From a virus: a stretch of 64,000 nt of DNA. Positions 23,980-31,498 of the stretch are shown in pieces (positions within the stretch are counted from its first letter, which is position 1; the number at the start of each line of letters is the position of its first letter). Location of the stretch: positions 1 through 64,000 of the IMG/VR virus record IMGVR_UViG_3300008450_000018; one strand, written 5' to 3'. A model generated the notes under the pieces. That model did not search any database, had not been told where the DNA came from, and worked only from the letters and a program-made list of their open reading frames with translations. Both the position numbers and the translations under genes were made by a program.

Positions 23980-25111
23980 TTAAAAGATCCTTAACTTTGT
24001 CAGGAAGAGTAATGTTTTTTCTATCTTCCCATTGTTTTAAAAAGTGTAAAAATTCTGAAAATAAAGTTTTATTAAATTTGGTTGAAGACAATATACTTAA
24101 AACAACATCAACATTCTTTATATTTTTATTATCTAACAAAGTTAATAACACAGTTTCTGCTTGTTTTTTAATCTTATCCGGAGTTGCTTCAATGCTTTGA
24201 ATTCTGGGATTTTGACCATATGACAATACCCAATGAAATTTATCTTTATATTTTTCTATTCTGGGCAGTATTACAGTAGATGAGAAGTTTTCAATATCGC
24301 AGAGAGTTAAATTAGTCATCAGACTTGATATATTAATTTTGATATTTTCTTCGCTGCGTTCTAATAGATAGTCCAAATTCTTCAAAAATAAATCATAATC
24401 AAGACCATATCTAACAAATTCTGATATTTCATCACAAGAATCTAAACTGGCGTTTATTACAATGTATTTGAATTTATGTCTATTAGATAGTAGTTTATCT
24501 ATTGCTTTTTTATCGACCATTAAATTTGAAGTTACATCTAAAATTCCTTTATGGTCTATCGTATCTAAGATATTAAAAAAATTTTTATTTATTAATGGTT
24601 CACCACCTATTATTCTCAAAGTTTCAAATTTCACAGTGTTTAACAATTCTAAATTTTCATCTATTAATTGCTTATTTTTAATATCTACACTGTAGACATG
24701 TCGATCTGTAAACAATTGATATTTTTGATTTTGTATATCTTTTTCCCATTGACTGCTAAACTTTGGATTACAATACATGCATTGCATATTGCAAGCATTG
24801 CCAACATTAATTTCAATTACCTTAGGCGATTTATTATTTTTATATTCATTAAATGTCGATATATCAAATTTTTTTAAGAATTGAATTCTGAGACTGGTGC
24901 CGTTTGTTTTTTCAGAATTCCAACAATAAGAACAACTTGGATCTTTTACATTGTTTAATAAATTTTGTTTTTGATGATCAATGATTTCATTGTAATCGTT
25001 GACAAATTTTTCTGGCTTTGCTTTACAGCAACCATATACATAGTTATAACTAGTATTGATGATTAGCTCATCCCATTTAGCCGGACAAAAAGTGTCAGGT
25101 AGTTGTTGCAT
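23966..25111 (-). CDS. Radical SAM protein 3 (AKW class)
   Basis: A 381-residue radical SAM protein. N-terminal CPAKWDELI...YGCCKAKP and CSYCWNSEK. Core loop CNMQCMYC near residue 104, followed by SSQW, and IGGEPLINKNFF. ASLDSCDEISEFVRYGLDYD has the operon's shared signature. The sequence is more AT-rich and Lys/Asn-rich than its neighbours, like the adjoining GT-like gene, so these two may have a different history. Overlaps: 17 bases with the gene upstream, 14 with the gene downstream. Reaction unknown. Confidence 0.87.
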   Translation of the reverse strand: MQQLPDTFCPAKWDELIINTSYNYVYGCCKAKPEKFVNDYNEIIDHQKQNLLNNVKDPSCSYCWNSEKTNGTSLRIQFLKKFDISTFNEYKNNKSPKVIEINVGNACNMQCMYCNPKFSSQWEKDIQNQKYQLFTDRHVYSVDIKNKQLIDENLELLNTVKFETLRIIGGEPLINKNFFNILDTIDHKGILDVTSNLMVDKKAIDKLLSNRHKFKYIVINASLDSCDEISEFVRYGLDYDLFLKNLDYLLERSEENIKINISSLMTNLTLCDIENFSSTVILPRIEKYKDKFHWVLSYGQNPRIQSIEATPDKIKKQAETVLLTLLDNKNIKNVDVVLSILSSTKFNKTLFSEFLHFLKQWEDRKNITLPDKVKDLLNAKD

Positions 25112-26486
25112 AATATTTGCATTCCTTCCAAAAATCTACCATTTCTGGAAATGCCAAAATAAAGTTAGTTCCCCTGCGTCGATCATGTTCATTAAAAAAC
25201 TTATAAAAATTTGCTTTTTGCATTTTAACATAATCAGGATCCAACTTGCTACCTTCTCTCATCCAATCTATCACTCTTTGTAACCGCTGGACTTCATAGT
25301 CTTTGAATCCGTGAAATGGAGTTTCGGGCTGTTCCATTTTTGTAATCATAAAGCTCCACGATGTCTCTAGCTGATCGACATAGCTTTCAGGTAATAGTTG
25401 TAAACTTTGCCATTCTGGTTTACGTAGAATTGGAGTATCAAACCAGACACGCTGATATGTTTTGCTGTGTATTTGCCTAAGTCCCAGTATGCAACCTAAT
25501 AGATTTTGAAGTCCCATTACATTTAAATTATTCATAGTAATTATAAATGTTAGACTACTACGATTCGGAACTTCATATAAAAATCTGTTAACGTTATCCC
25601 AAAATCTTTCAAAATTTAATCCATGTCTGATATATTCAGCCTGCATAAAAGTAGCATCTATACTAACATACTGCATGAAATGCTCGATTTTTTTATTCTC
25701 ATTGTCGCACAGTCTTTTTACATAATCCAGATACTTGTCAAATAATGCAGGCTCAACACTGAAATTAGAAGTTACGTTTAAATGTAGCTTGGGACTAGGA
25801 TTTTCTAATACGTAATCAAAAACACGATACGTATTTTTATCCATTAGTGGTTCTCCACCAGTCATCCTAAAATGTTCTAGTTCAGGATATAATTTTGGCC
25901 ACCAAGACCAAAAGGCATCGACATAAGAATTATCTTCTCTTGCAGGGATAACTTTTCTATCTCCCGTAAAATGACTGGGATCATTGTGCGGAGGATTAGT
26001 AGGAAAAGCTCCGCTACGTTCTACGTCACTGGCCCAACTGCTAGAGTATTGGGGACTACAATAACTACAAGCCAGATTGCAAGCATTATTAAAATTAACT
26101 TCTACATAGGAAGGAAGTACATCTTCATCCCCAGTAGAATTAGCTATTGTTTCAAAATCTTTTGCAGCCCATGGTTCCCCACTACGATAATGTCGATCGC
26201 TTAAATTGCCCAAATCTTCTTGTGTCCAACAATAACTACATTCTTGTGGGCGCTCATTATGGAGCATAATCTTACGCTGCTCTTTTTTGTAAGGTGTATT
26301 ATGTAATGCGCTGGGATTATTTTTTACTAGCGTTGAGTCAATTTTATGTAAAGGTGGATGATAACAACTGTTATTGAGACCCGTAGGCAAATGCAAGCTT
26401 ACTTGTTTCCACTTTGCTAAACAAAGAGCAGGACCTAATTTAGATTTTGCTTCTTCAGCCGAGTTTAAAAAAACACTTTTAGACAT
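25095..26486 (-). CDS. Radical SAM protein 2 (AKW class)
   Basis: A 463-residue radical SAM protein. N-terminal CLAKWKQVSLHLPTG...SCYHPPLHKID, LHNTPYKKEQRK and CSYCWTQEDLG. Core loop CNLACSYC near residue 134, SSSW, TGGEPLMDKNTY, and EYIRHGLNFERFW. It is the closest relative of the 21609 gene: same length class, same CxHP motif and same C-terminal FYKFFNEHDRRRGTNFILAF-type segment. Reaction unknown. Overlaps of 8 and 17 bases with neighbours. Confidence 0.88.
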   Translation of the reverse strand: MSKSVFLNSAEEAKSKLGPALCLAKWKQVSLHLPTGLNNSCYHPPLHKIDSTLVKNNPSALHNTPYKKEQRKIMLHNERPQECSYCWTQEDLGNLSDRHYRSGEPWAAKDFETIANSTGDEDVLPSYVEVNFNNACNLACSYCSPQYSSSWASDVERSGAFPTNPPHNDPSHFTGDRKVIPAREDNSYVDAFWSWWPKLYPELEHFRMTGGEPLMDKNTYRVFDYVLENPSPKLHLNVTSNFSVEPALFDKYLDYVKRLCDNENKKIEHFMQYVSIDATFMQAEYIRHGLNFERFWDNVNRFLYEVPNRSSLTFIITMNNLNVMGLQNLLGCILGLRQIHSKTYQRVWFDTPILRKPEWQSLQLLPESYVDQLETSWSFMITKMEQPETPFHGFKDYEVQRLQRVIDWMREGSKLDPDYVKMQKANFYKFFNEHDRRRGTNFILAFPEMVDFWKECKYYATTT

Positions 26487-27537
26487 TTAATAATAACTTC
26501 TTTGAAAATTTGTGAAAGGGTAAAGAATCAAATAAATTTTCTTTTCTAATTTTATCTAGAAATAAAACATGTGAAATCGTATGGATTATCAATGTTTTAT
26601 TGTAATTATTTTGTATTCTTGATTCTATTGCGTCGTACATTGATTGTGTAATATAAGGCCTAATACCAGCCAAACACTCAATAGCTAACGTTTGTAATTC
26701 ATCTGGGATTGCATTTAAGTTTAAAAAGTCTGGACCATTTAATAAATTTAATTCAATTTGATAATCTTTAAAGTATGAAAGTAACTTTGGTAAATGCCAA
26801 AAATTCAATATACTAACAGTGGGAGAAATTTTTATACGTAAATTTGTAAGTTGTAACGATGCTAAAAGTTGTAGATTTTTGTTAACATCTTCCCAAGATG
26901 CACCAGATCTGATATATTCAAATTCTTTTTCTATTGCATCTATACTGCATGTTACATTGATTGATTTGAATTCTTTCCAAATATCAGTAATTGACGCATC
27001 TTTATATTTTAGGGTTGTCAAATTTGTATTATACATTAATGCTATATTTTTTGCTTGACCAGATTCTATATATTTTTTTAAAATTGCCCAATGATCCCCA
27101 TTTATAAATGGCTCTCCTCCAGTAAAATATGCATGTCGGACCGATGGAACCGTTATTATATCATAATAATCGTCCAAACTTTGATGTGTGATCGGTAATC
27201 CGAGCTCAGCAGCCCATTGGCTACTCGCATCTGCATTACAAGACCTGCATTTTAAATTACATAGGTTGGTATTTCTTATATCTAAGAACTGTAGTTCATT
27301 ATTATCTATTGCATTTTTATTAAAAAAAGTTCTATAACTTGGTATCTTTTCCTGCTCTGCATCGATACATGTTTTGCATTCTTGAGGTGGTACACCAGTT
27401 TGTAGATCTTCAAACAAGTTACGATTACCAATCTCTGTCATTGGTTTTCTATAGTTTGAATCTATTAGACAACACGGAGAAACTCCGTTTGAAAAAATTG
27501 TCAGACTATTTTTATATGCTGCACATTTCCAAGTCAT
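26479..27537 (-). CDS. Radical SAM protein 1 (short, LPW-like class)
   Basis: A 352-residue radical SAM protein, the first of the seven and the shortest. The N-terminus CAAYKNSLTIFSNGVSPCC keeps the G...PCC of the LPW class but has AAY in place of LPW; CKTC follows near residue 60. Core loop CNLKCRSC near residue 91, SSQW, TGGEPFINGDHW and EYIRSGASWEDV. It is coupled by ATGA to the SGNH hydrolase upstream and by 8 bases to the next radical SAM gene. Reaction unknown. Confidence 0.87.
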   Translation of the reverse strand: MTWKCAAYKNSLTIFSNGVSPCCLIDSNYRKPMTEIGNRNLFEDLQTGVPPQECKTCIDAEQEKIPSYRTFFNKNAIDNNELQFLDIRNTNLCNLKCRSCNADASSQWAAELGLPITHQSLDDYYDIITVPSVRHAYFTGGEPFINGDHWAILKKYIESGQAKNIALMYNTNLTTLKYKDASITDIWKEFKSINVTCSIDAIEKEFEYIRSGASWEDVNKNLQLLASLQLTNLRIKISPTVSILNFWHLPKLLSYFKDYQIELNLLNGPDFLNLNAIPDELQTLAIECLAGIRPYITQSMYDAIESRIQNNYNKTLIIHTISHVLFLDKIRKENLFDSLPFHKFSKKLLLNV

Positions 27538-28181
27538 AGTTGTTGTATCAAAATTAAAGCAAACTTTTGCTGTTCGTTAGCAGTGGGATGCCGAGTGGGT
27601 GTCATGATATCGTTAAATGAAACTGATAATTTTGTGTTGAACTCATGCCCAAACACAGAAAAATCGTAGTATTTTATGTGTTGCGAATCCATCCACAATC
27701 TAAACAAATTTATCAACATGCCTGCTGTATTAGTTTGATCAATGAAGTTGTTTTCTATCATGATCTTGTGTAACTTTGGCAGTGTTGATAGATGTTGTTG
27801 ATTGTGTTTGTCTGTGATAAATTTTACATTGTTTTTGTGTTCTACAAATACATCTGGATCGCTGTGATCACCTAGCAAAACGTAACTGGGGAGGATTTGC
27901 AACATAGAATCTTGTGTGTAAAAGCCTGCTCGGGCTGGATTGGTCCACCTTACAATTACTGTGTCAATATCCTGTTGATGGTGGGAAAGATAATGATACC
28001 CGACCTCCACTGTTCTCTGTACAGAGCTTCCAGGTTCAGCCAAGTTTAAATAGTCTAGTTCTAGGTGATCAGCCACATAGTGACCAAATGCATGTTCTGT
28101 GTTTTTTGGGTCTTTAAACACGCTTGCAGTGCCTATGCCGTGACAAAAACTATCTCCAAGAACCAGTAACTTTTTTACCAC
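27534..28181 (-). CDS. SGNH/GDSL-type hydrolase
   Basis: A 215-residue protein with the block I motif LGDSFCHGIG (nucleophile Ser), a Gly block (EPGSS), an Asn block (VRWTNP) and a C-terminal His in TRHPTANEQQKFA. This is the SGNH layout of esterases and carbohydrate de-/O-acetylases. The usual catalytic Asp before His (D-x-x-H) is not evident, so activity is less certain. Length is normal for a single-domain member. No signal peptide is seen, so it should act in the cytoplasm. It couples to the GT-like gene upstream and to the first radical SAM gene downstream. Confidence 0.78.
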   Translation of the reverse strand: MVKKLLVLGDSFCHGIGTASVFKDPKNTEHAFGHYVADHLELDYLNLAEPGSSVQRTVEVGYHYLSHHQQDIDTVIVRWTNPARAGFYTQDSMLQILPSYVLLGDHSDPDVFVEHKNNVKFITDKHNQQHLSTLPKLHKIMIENNFIDQTNTAGMLINLFRLWMDSQHIKYYDFSVFGHEFNTKLSVSFNDIMTPTRHPTANEQQKFALILIQQL

Positions 28182-29101
28182 CCTTCAACTCGTCGAATAA
28201 CATCTAACTCAGTTATTGTTGTTCCTATATTACGATGCACTGCTTTATAATGATGCTTGAAAAATGCGCTTTGATCTGCTGTCATATCAACAATAGGTAG
28301 CCCTAGTCGTGTACGTAACGTTTGACCGATATTCTCACAAGCAGGCTCTGCATCTTTACTAAAGCTGTTCCATAAATATGCAAGATGATCAAAATCTTGT
28401 ACTTGTTTATAATCCCACTCTCTTAACATAGTCATGTACGTACCTAGGCGAGCACCGTATATGGCCCACCATCCATTTTCCACGTCTCGGCCGACACTTT
28501 GCCAAATACATAAATGATCATAGTTTCGAGCATGAACTTTTTGTTCAAACTCTTGCAGGCTGGGTTTCTTTCCTCGATCTAAACACATCTTAACACCTTC
28601 GCGGAATCCTGCTCGCCATGCTTGAAAAGGTGTTGCATTGGGAAATGTAGTACTATAGCAATCATGCATGGGAATATACTTAGGGTCAAAACAAAACTCT
28701 ATCACGGTTTCGTCTCTGCCGTCAGTGGCTTCATGTGTTCGCATATTGTTAACGAACTCTTTGGTCCAGCAACTTATTCCGCCGTTGCCGTACATTAACC
28801 CATTGATATGATTGCGAGCCTTCCATCTAAACACACAATCTTGATTATTGTCGTCTAATTTAAGTTGGAGATTAAAAAACTCAGCGTCAGGTATATTGTC
28901 TCCGTCTATTAGCACGAACCTATCAGTATCGCTGGCCGCGGCGGCTGCTTTATGTGCAGCATCACTGCCTTTAACTCCATCCACACGTTTAGCCCACGGA
29001 ATTAAATTTTGAATCTTAATCCAAAATTCTTCTTTTTTTGGTTCGTCGTAGGTTAAAAATATACAATCGAGATCTGCAATATCAACGATTTTTGTAGTCA
29101 T
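28175..29101 (-). CDS. GT-A-like glycosyltransferase family protein
   Basis: About 308 residues from the ATG at 29101 (318 if the ATG at 29131 is used; neither has a strong Shine-Dalgarno). It begins with a strand DCIFLTYDEP, then WAKRVDGVKG, and has FVLIDGDNIPD, a D-G-D of the kind that binds metal and nucleotide-sugar in GT-A enzymes. NHINGLMYGNGG and FQAWRAGFREGVKM are shared with the third module of the 10727 gene. Donor and acceptor unknown. It lies between a small unknown gene and the SGNH hydrolase. Confidence 0.7.
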   Translation of the reverse strand: MTTKIVDIADLDCIFLTYDEPKKEEFWIKIQNLIPWAKRVDGVKGSDAAHKAAAAASDTDRFVLIDGDNIPDAEFFNLQLKLDDNNQDCVFRWKARNHINGLMYGNGGISCWTKEFVNNMRTHEATDGRDETVIEFCFDPKYIPMHDCYSTTFPNATPFQAWRAGFREGVKMCLDRGKKPSLQEFEQKVHARNYDHLCIWQSVGRDVENGWWAIYGARLGTYMTMLREWDYKQVQDFDHLAYLWNSFSKDAEPACENIGQTLRTRLGLPIVDMTADQSAFFKHHYKAVHRNIGTTITELDVIRRVEGW

Positions 29102-29507
29102 AGTGTTCTGTGTCTTTAAAAGTTTCGCCATCTTCCAAAATTATGCCAGATAAATTTTTTACTGTTTTAAAACCAGTCTGACTTTTTTCAAGTTGAGGAG
29201 TTTGATTTAAGTTATCTTTTTTGATCGAAACTTTATCGTTTTGTATTCGATACTTGTAGCATTCCATATACACGGATTTATAAGTATTCTCATCTACTAC
29301 AATATAATCACCAGAAAGGCCGTACATTTCTGCATCTTTTACTGTAGGGGATGTAGCCGTGATGTTTCCACTTTCATCGTAGTATATTCGATATTCGTAT
29401 TCAATTAGTGCAGGTTTATCTATTAGCCCTAACTCGTCTAATTGTCGAATTATTTCTTCTAAGGTAGTATCTTCATTGACTGTTATGGTAGGTTCGTTCG
29501 TACTCAT
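29082..29507 (-). CDS. Unknown 141-aa protein
   Basis: A 141-residue acidic protein. The first 40 residues (TVNEDTTLEEIIRQLDELGL) look helical; the rest (YEYRIYYDESGNITATSPT; YIVVDENTYKSVYMECYKYR) looks like beta hairpins. No recognised domain. It overlaps the GT8-like gene upstream by 35 bases and the GT-A-like gene downstream by 20 bases, which argues for coupled translation and a shared function. Function unknown. Confidence 0.7.
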   Translation of the reverse strand: MSTNEPTITVNEDTTLEEIIRQLDELGLIDKPALIEYEYRIYYDESGNITATSPTVKDAEMYGLSGDYIVVDENTYKSVYMECYKYRIQNDKVSIKKDNLNQTPQLEKSQTGFKTVKNLSGIILEDGETFKDTEHYDYKNR

Positions 29508-30324
29508 TTAATAATTCCTCTGTTACATATGATTTATCATAATAATGCACTGGGTTGTATTGATTTAGATTGTGAATTTTAATCATGTGGTTATCTCGGT
29601 CATGCATTACTATGTCTTGCCAAGACTGATCGGTATTACCCCAACCATTGATACCAGGTTTCAAATGTATAAAATTAATGAAATCCATGGTAGGTATAGT
29701 GCATAGTTCTACTCCTATCGTCTTTGCTGTTACTGCATACAGTGCATCGGTGCTGGGTATATCTTCTCGACAATTTTTTAATATATTCTCTTTGAGATAA
29801 TCCCAATTTCTTAAAATTCTTTGTGCTGTTAAAAAGAAATCACTGGCTGTTTTACTATATCTAAAATACATCAAACCATTATATATGTCCGGAAGATCAT
29901 TATCATCAAAAAATTTTCTATAAAGTCTTGATGTAGATAATTCTTGTCTATAAGTTCTGCAGCCAGTGCTCAATACAACATCTCGCAGTCTAAAAGCATT
30001 CCACCAATGGTCAATATTCCGTGTAAATAATAAGTCACTTTCTAATTTAATAGTTTCTTTAAAAGGACTCAGTGAAAAAACTTGATATTCATTGGATAGC
30101 TTCCATGTACTACCTGTGTCGTTTTCGTCATAGGGAAGTTCGATAATGTGATCAAAAACTTTTGTGTGTTTATCTGTGATTTGATCGATAGTATTTTTAT
30201 CACAGATCACTGCATACTTAGCACCCGGGTGTAGGCTTTTTACATTCATTGCTTGGCAATACGCAAGTCTAAGATAATCTATCTTATCTGTATTCTGTGC
30301 AAATGTAAGAAAACCTTTACTCAT
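29473..30324 (-). CDS. GT8-like glycosyltransferase
   Basis: A 283-residue protein starting MSKGFLTFAQNTDKIDYLRL. SPFKETIKLESDLLFTRN (about residue 86) holds an E-S-D in the position of the metal-binding D-x-D, and DIYNGLMYFRYS lies further on, as in GT8/nucleotide-diphospho-sugar transferases. It is related to the next gene upstream (30317), which has SPYDETILIDTDYLML at the same place. The two are probably duplicates with different donors or acceptors. No membrane segment, so it is cytoplasmic. Overlaps 8 and 35 bases with neighbours. Confidence 0.7.
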   Translation of the reverse strand: MSKGFLTFAQNTDKIDYLRLAYCQAMNVKSLHPGAKYAVICDKNTIDQITDKHTKVFDHIIELPYDENDTGSTWKLSNEYQVFSLSPFKETIKLESDLLFTRNIDHWWNAFRLRDVVLSTGCRTYRQELSTSRLYRKFFDDNDLPDIYNGLMYFRYSKTASDFFLTAQRILRNWDYLKENILKNCREDIPSTDALYAVTAKTIGVELCTIPTMDFINFIHLKPGINGWGNTDQSWQDIVMHDRDNHMIKIHNLNQYNPVHYYDKSYVTEELLNEYERTYHNSQ

Positions 30325-31138
30325 TACAAACAGCCTTTACAAAGCTATCAAATTGTTCTGACAATAGATAGTTCTTATCCATGATATGCAAATTTTGTCT
30401 GCTGATTACATCTGCCCGGTGTTTGTACTTAACAGTTAAAAATTTATTTTTGAGATCGATAGACTCAATGTTGTCTTCTATGGTCAACATTAGCCAAGGT
30501 ATACTTTGCTCAGGAGTCAGTGTATGGCCATTTAAAATGATATTGGCCATACTGAATGCAAAATCGTTTCTATAATTTGTTTCTCTAACAGCAAACAAAC
30601 TTCTATAATATCCATAGTTTCGTTGTATACGGCCCACTAAATCGAAAAACATTTTAGCTCTTGTAGTTTTTCGAAATAGTACTACAGTAGCCCAAACCAT
30701 TGGCAAACTCGCAGGCCCCATTTCATCTGTGTTAAGTCCCAGTGGGGTCTGCATGTTATACATTAATCTATAGTCAAAGGGTTGGTCGAGTAACTTTATC
30801 AAGCTATTGTTGAGCATCAAATAATCAGTGTCTATTAAAATGGTTTCATCATATGGACTTAAATCGAATGCTCGATACCTATCAAAATTTTTCCATTCAT
30901 ATAATTGCTGATCTTTGGAAAATCTGACGTTGCCAGTTTTACTATCAACTCGAATTATTTGATCATAATCAAATTTTAATTCGGCATCTATGTCTGTGAC
31001 TATCGTTACAGGAAGGTTTGTATTTTTTTTGATTAATTTACTTGTTTGGTCTGCTATATCGGTATATTTGACTTTTCGACTGTTAAAAGCAAATACCAAC
31101 ACACCTTTAGATTTTTCTAATTCGCTTGAGTTCTTCAT
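30317..31138 (-). CDS. GT8-like glycosyltransferase
   Basis: A 273-residue paralogue of the 29473 gene. GVLVFAFNSRKVKYTDIA starts the Rossmann-like part, LPVTIVTDID follows, and ILIDTDYLML (about residue 105) gives a clear D-T-D motif. WATVVLFRKTTRAKMFFD corresponds to the acceptor-side region. The ATG at 31138 has no clear Shine-Dalgarno and gives an N-terminus about 10 residues longer than its paralogue's. It overlaps the first gene of the operon by 32 bases. Sugar specificity unknown. Confidence 0.7.
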   Translation of the reverse strand: MKNSSELEKSKGVLVFAFNSRKVKYTDIADQTSKLIKKNTNLPVTIVTDIDAELKFDYDQIIRVDSKTGNVRFSKDQQLYEWKNFDRYRAFDLSPYDETILIDTDYLMLNNSLIKLLDQPFDYRLMYNMQTPLGLNTDEMGPASLPMVWATVVLFRKTTRAKMFFDLVGRIQRNYGYYRSLFAVRETNYRNDFAFSMANIILNGHTLTPEQSIPWLMLTIEDNIESIDLKNKFLTVKYKHRADVISRQNLHIMDKNYLLSEQFDSFVKAVCNE

Positions 31139-31433
31139 GTTGTTGGTGCCACTCGTTCATTGCTGAATGATAGTGTTGTTGTGCTTTAATTAAAAATTCT
31201 TGTTTATCTATTTCTATAGGATTTTGATAAACATCCTCAAGATAAAATCTGTCAATGGGCCAACTTGCAGCAAATGCCAATAGTTCTGGAGTTATTTTGA
31301 ACAATCCGTTTTCATAAGGCATGTGTAAGTCTGTTAAAATACGTTCCCTTAGCAATCGTTTGTTAATTTGATAATCTGTAGCCAATTTTATCTGATTGAC
31401 TATTTCTTCGACAGTGCTGTTCATATTGGACAT
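31107..31433 (-). CDS. Conserved small protein, first gene of the 22 kb operon
   Basis: A 108-residue mainly helical protein (VEEIVNQIKLATDYQINKRL; PELLAFAASWP; HYHSAMNEWHQQHEELKRIRKI at the end). I recall similar unknowns in related phages, but no function. Its ATG at 31433 (or 31424) lies only about 13 bases after the predicted transcription start and has no Shine-Dalgarno, so it may be translated from a near-leaderless message. It overlaps the following glycosyltransferase gene by 32 bases. Confidence 0.75.
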   Translation of the reverse strand: MSNMNSTVEEIVNQIKLATDYQINKRLLRERILTDLHMPYENGLFKITPELLAFAASWPIDRFYLEDVYQNPIEIDKQEFLIKAQQHYHSAMNEWHQQHEELKRIRKI

Positions 31434-31438
31434 AAAAT

Positions 31439-31471
31439 GATAGGTATATACTATTATAATATATACCTATC
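31439..31471. repeat. 12-bp perfect palindrome over the operon promoter -10
   Basis: GATAGGTATATA at 31439-31450 is repeated inverted as TATATACCTATC at 31460-31471, with nine bases between. The -10 box of the minus-strand promoter (31453-31458) lies in that spacer. It could be a repressor operator. Read on the minus strand it could also fold as a hairpin followed by ATTTTATG, a weak terminator for messages from the tail genes upstream. Confidence 0.7.
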
Positions 31472-31482
31472 TCATATGTCAA
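31453..31482 (-). promoter_or_regulatory. Sigma70-type promoter of the minus-strand decoration operon
   Basis: On the minus strand TTGACA (31482-31477) and TATAAT (31458-31453) are separated by 18 bases, so both boxes match the vegetative consensus. The predicted start is near 31446, just before the ATG at 31433. It is the only strong promoter I found for the overlapping genes down to 9473. It predicts expression by host RNA polymerase early in infection, in contrast to the late-type promoters of the tail genes next door. Confidence 0.78.
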
Positions 31483-31498
31483 TCTTAAAATTTAAGAT
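31482..31498. repeat. Second palindrome at the -35 box
   Basis: ATCTTAAA (31482-31489), one central base, then TTTAAGAT (31491-31498): a perfect 8-bp inverted repeat with a one-base centre, directly upstream of and touching the -35 box and covering the stop codon of the tail gene. The tiny centre suits DNA binding by a dimer rather than an RNA hairpin. It is AT-rich, so chance is possible. Confidence 0.45.
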
